A stretch of DNA of 7,530 bases, taken from contig JAGWUU010000160.1 of NCBI GenBank assembly GCA_028868335.1, positions 1 through 7,530 of the forward strand. The letters are read 5' to 3'. The notes under the pieces are model-generated. The model was not told the DNA's origin. It ran no database searches and saw only the letters and a list, made by a program, of their open reading frames with translations. Made by a program: the position numbers and the translations under genes. The DNA comes from Sphingomonadales bacterium. Lineage in GTDB: Bacteria; Pseudomonadota; Alphaproteobacteria; Sphingomonadales; Sphingomonadaceae. Below are positions 5,807 to 7,530 of this stretch, piece after piece (the stretch's first letter is position 1; the number at the start of each line of letters is the position of its first letter).

Positions 5807-6289
5807 ATGCGGGGAAAAGGGATAGGCTGGGCAGCGGCATTGCTGTGCGCAACACTTGGTGGGGCGCCGGCAATGGCGCAGTCCGTGGCGGGCGGCGTGA
5901 GCGAGACGGCGTTGCGCTCGGTCATCGAATCAATGGGCTTCGCACCGACCAAGCTCAACAAGGGCTTTCTGATCAAGGTCACCCGCGACAAATGGACCTT
6001 GTACGTTCAACTGGTCCTGAGCGATGATGGCACCAAGTTGGGGATGAATGCCAATCTTGGAGAAGTGAACGTCGATGCGGTTACCGCCGTGCAGTGGCGC
6101 AACATCCTGGTCGAGAATGGCGATATCGACCCGTCGCAGTTCTTCCTGAATGCCGACACAAAGAAGTTGTATCTCCACCGCGCGCTCGACAACCGTAACA
6201 TGACGCCGCAGTACCTTGCGAGCCAGCTCGACATTTTCATGGGCCAGGTGATTTCGACCGAGAAGGTCTGGGGCGGGATTACCCACTAG
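5807..6289 (+). CDS. Small exported protein, YbjN-like (tentative)
   Basis: A 160-residue protein with a clear Sec signal peptide (1-24, hydrophobic stretch GWAAALLCATLGG, cleavage after AMA before Gln25), so the mature product of about 136 residues is probably periplasmic. The mature part has a short helix (VSETALRSVIESMGF), a run of beta-type segments (KGFLIKVTRDKWTLYVQLVLS, then KLGMNANLGEV), a VQWRNILVENGDI segment, and a C-terminal helix (TPQYLASQLDIFMGQVISTEKVW). This order resembles YbjN-domain proteins, whose fold is like that of type III secretion chaperones and which are often exported in sphingomonads. The match is by general pattern, not by a signature motif. No catalytic residues are evident and function is unknown. 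It stands between gaps of 106 and 156 bp and is probably its own transcript. Confidence 0.85.
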   Translation: MRGKGIGWAAALLCATLGGAPAMAQSVAGGVSETALRSVIESMGFAPTKLNKGFLIKVTRDKWTLYVQLVLSDDGTKLGMNANLGEVNVDAVTAVQWRNILVENGDIDPSQFFLNADTKKLYLHRALDNRNMTPQYLASQLDIFMGQVISTEKVWGGITH

Positions 6290-6346
6290 GCGCCCGTCCT
6301 GTCGGCCGGTGTTGTATCCATGCGCCCGCATTCCACAGCCTCGCGC

Positions 6347-6378
6347 GGTCGCGCCATTGCACGGACTACGGCGCGACC
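6347..6378 (+). repeat. Perfect 9-bp inverted repeat around the lon promoter -35 element
   Basis: GGTCGCGCC (6347-6355) and GGCGCGACC (6370-6378) are exact reverse complements separated by 14 bases. The spacer contains the -35 element, and the right arm runs two bases into the -10 element of the proposed heat-shock promoter. That position suits an operator for a dimeric repressor. It matches neither CIRCE (HrcA) nor HAIR (HspR). A terminator for the gene upstream is less likely because no T-run follows. Confidence 0.65.
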
Positions 6379-6384
6379 CCATAT
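6356..6384 (+). promoter_or_regulatory. Heat-shock (RpoH/sigma-32-type) promoter of lon
   Basis: ATTGCAC (6356-6362), a 14-bp spacer and CCCCATAT (6377-6384) fit the sigma-32 consensus CTTGAAA / CCCCATNT, with a full match in the -10 box and an ideal spacer; the -35 keeps only the TTG core well. Transcription would start near 6391, giving a leader of about 55 bases that holds a small hairpin (CCCGG 6397-6401 with CCGGG 6408-6412). lon is a classic RpoH target, which supports the reading. Confidence 0.65.
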
Positions 6385-6445
6385 CCGCATGCAAACCCCG
6401 GTTCTGTCCGGGCGGCGTGGAAATGCGCCGTATTCGATCGGATAT

Positions 6446-7530
6446 ATGATGACCAAGCTTCTCCCCCTGTTGCCCCTTCGCGACATTGTCGTCTTTCCCG
6501 GCATGGTCGTGCCGCTGTTCGTGGGCCGCGATAAGTCGGTCGCCGCGCTGGAAACAGCGATGGCGTCGGCGGACGACAAGGACATTTTCCTTCTCGCGCA
6601 ACTCGATCCCGGGTGCGACGATCCCGACGAGGAAGACCTCTACGATGTCGGCGTGATCGCCACGGTCCTGCAATTGCTCAAGTTGCCCGACGGAACGGTC
6701 CGCGTGCTGGTCGAGGCCAAGCAGCGCGCATCGCTGGAAGACCTGCGGGTCGAAAGCGGCGCGAACGGTGAGCTGGTCGTCGCCCAGGTGAGCGAGGTCG
6801 ATGCCGTTTCCGTCTCGGGCAACGAGGTCGCGGCGATGATGCGCTCGGTGGTGGAGACGTTCGCCGAATATGCCAAGCTCAACAAGAAGCTGCCGACCGA
6901 GGCGGGCGAGAACCTGGGCGAGATCGTTGACGCTTCGTCACTCGCCGATGCCGTCGCTTCCCATATCCAGGCGAAGGTTTCGGACAAGCAGGCGCTGCTG
7001 TCCGAAAGCGATCCGCTCAAGCGGCTGGAAATGGCCTACTCGTTCATGGAAGGCGAGCTGGGCGTCCTTCAGGTAGAGCGGCGCATCCGCGGGCGCGTGA
7101 AACGCCAGATGGAAAAGACCCAGCGCGAATATTACCTCAACGAGCAGTTGAAGGCGATCCAGTCCGAACTGGGCGGCGGCGACGAGGGCGAGGCGAACGA
7201 GATCGCCGAGTTGCAGGCGAAGATCGACAAGCTCAAGCTGTCAAAGGAAGCGCGCACCAAGGCCAACGCCGAAGTGAAGAAGCTCAAGTCGATGCAGCCG
7301 ATGAGTGCGGAGGCGACGGTCATCCGCAACTATCTCGACGTGCTGCTTGGCCTGCCATGGGGCAAGAAGAGCAAGCTCAAGAAAGACATCGGCGCGGCGC
7401 AAGCGGTGCTTGATGCCGATCACTACGCGCTCGACAAGGTCAAGGACCGGATCGTCGAATACCTTGCGGTCCAGGCGCGGACCAACAAGCTCAAGGGGCC
7501 GATCCTGTGCCTCGTCGGGCCTCCGGGCGT
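6446..7530 (+). CDS. lon: ATP-dependent Lon protease, N-terminal part (3' end outside window)
   Basis: The first 361 codons of Lon, a cytoplasmic AAA+ serine protease of about 800 residues that degrades misfolded proteins and selected regulators. The N-terminal substrate-binding domain starts with LLPLRDIVVFPGMVVPLFVGR (about 8-28) and continues to about residue 200. The long helical region with REYYLNEQLKAIQSELG and a Glu/Lys-rich coiled coil follows (about 225-275), then YLDVLLGLPWGKKS and the start of the AAA+ domain. The window ends within Walker A (GPPGV, 358 onward), so the ATPase and the Ser-Lys protease parts are outside. Two adjacent ATGs (6446 and 6449) are possible starts; the weak CGGA at 6439-6442 is better spaced for the second, so the protein may begin MTKLLPLLPLRD. 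No clpX precedes it directly, unlike the common clpP-clpX-lon order. Confidence 0.96.
   Translation, partial: MMTKLLPLLPLRDIVVFPGMVVPLFVGRDKSVAALETAMASADDKDIFLLAQLDPGCDDPDEEDLYDVGVIATVLQLLKLPDGTVRVLVEAKQRASLEDLRVESGANGELVVAQVSEVDAVSVSGNEVAAMMRSVVETFAEYAKLNKKLPTEAGENLGEIVDASSLADAVASHIQAKVSDKQALLSESDPLKRLEMAYSFMEGELGVLQVERRIRGRVKRQMEKTQREYYLNEQLKAIQSELGGGDEGEANEIAELQAKIDKLKLSKEARTKANAEVKKLKSMQPMSAEATVIRNYLDVLLGLPWGKKSKLKKDIGAAQAVLDADHYALDKVKDRIVEYLAVQARTNKLKGPILCLVGPPG

Noticed and set aside
5930..6673. 247-codon minus-strand frame spanning the YbjN-like gene end and lon start
   Set aside because: It covers the lon promoter region and the conserved Lon N-terminus on the other strand; its composition looks like a shadow frame.
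1..7530. Mobile element, CRISPR array, toxin-antitoxin pair or phage-defence system
   Set aside because: No direct-repeat array, transposase, integrase or paired small genes are visible. Genes are evenly spaced housekeeping or envelope genes of similar composition.

Overview
This GC-rich window, with every gene on the plus strand, looks like core chromosome of an alphaproteobacterium, most likely a sphingomonad (Sphingomonadales/Erythrobacteraceae type). The reasons are an NDUFS4-like complex I accessory subunit gene, which is typical of Alphaproteobacteria and mitochondria, a short SRP RNA directly upstream of dnaX, the dnaX-ybaB pair, and the style of the proteins. I see no insertion sequence, CRISPR array, prophage gene or tRNA.

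Layout from left to right. 1-807: the last third of an HrpB-type DEAH helicase, cut by the window edge. 862-1140: small NDUFS4-like complex I subunit. 1141-1459: no protein gene; it holds a strongly structured stretch (1156-1256), then a promoter and the SRP RNA gene ffs (about 1328-1420). 1460-3223: dnaX, the clamp-loader tau subunit. 3225-3563: ybaB/ebfC, one base after the dnaX stop, followed by a probable terminator. 3664-5700: an exported two-part amidohydrolase. 5807-6289: a small exported protein with a YbjN-like look. 6446-7530: the N-terminal part of the Lon protease, running off the right edge just inside the Walker A motif.

ffs, dnaX and ybaB form a protein-targeting and replication cluster in an order known from other bacteria, but the recR that often follows ybaB is not here. 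The two exported proteins each have their own Shine-Dalgarno site and intergenic gap and need not work together. lon appears to be a stand-alone heat-shock gene, and clpX does not lie directly before it.

Most of the coding content is ordinary. The most interesting signals are non-coding: a 15-bp RNA-foldable inverted repeat that includes the Shine-Dalgarno site of the amidohydrolase gene; a heat-shock-type promoter before lon whose -35 element sits inside a perfect 9-bp inverted repeat; a near-identical promoter motif before the NDUFS4-like gene and dnaX that would make dnaX leaderless; a structured region of unknown role before ffs; and a possible frameshift heptamer in dnaX at the end of the clamp-loader core. 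All are read by eye and need computation or experiment to confirm.
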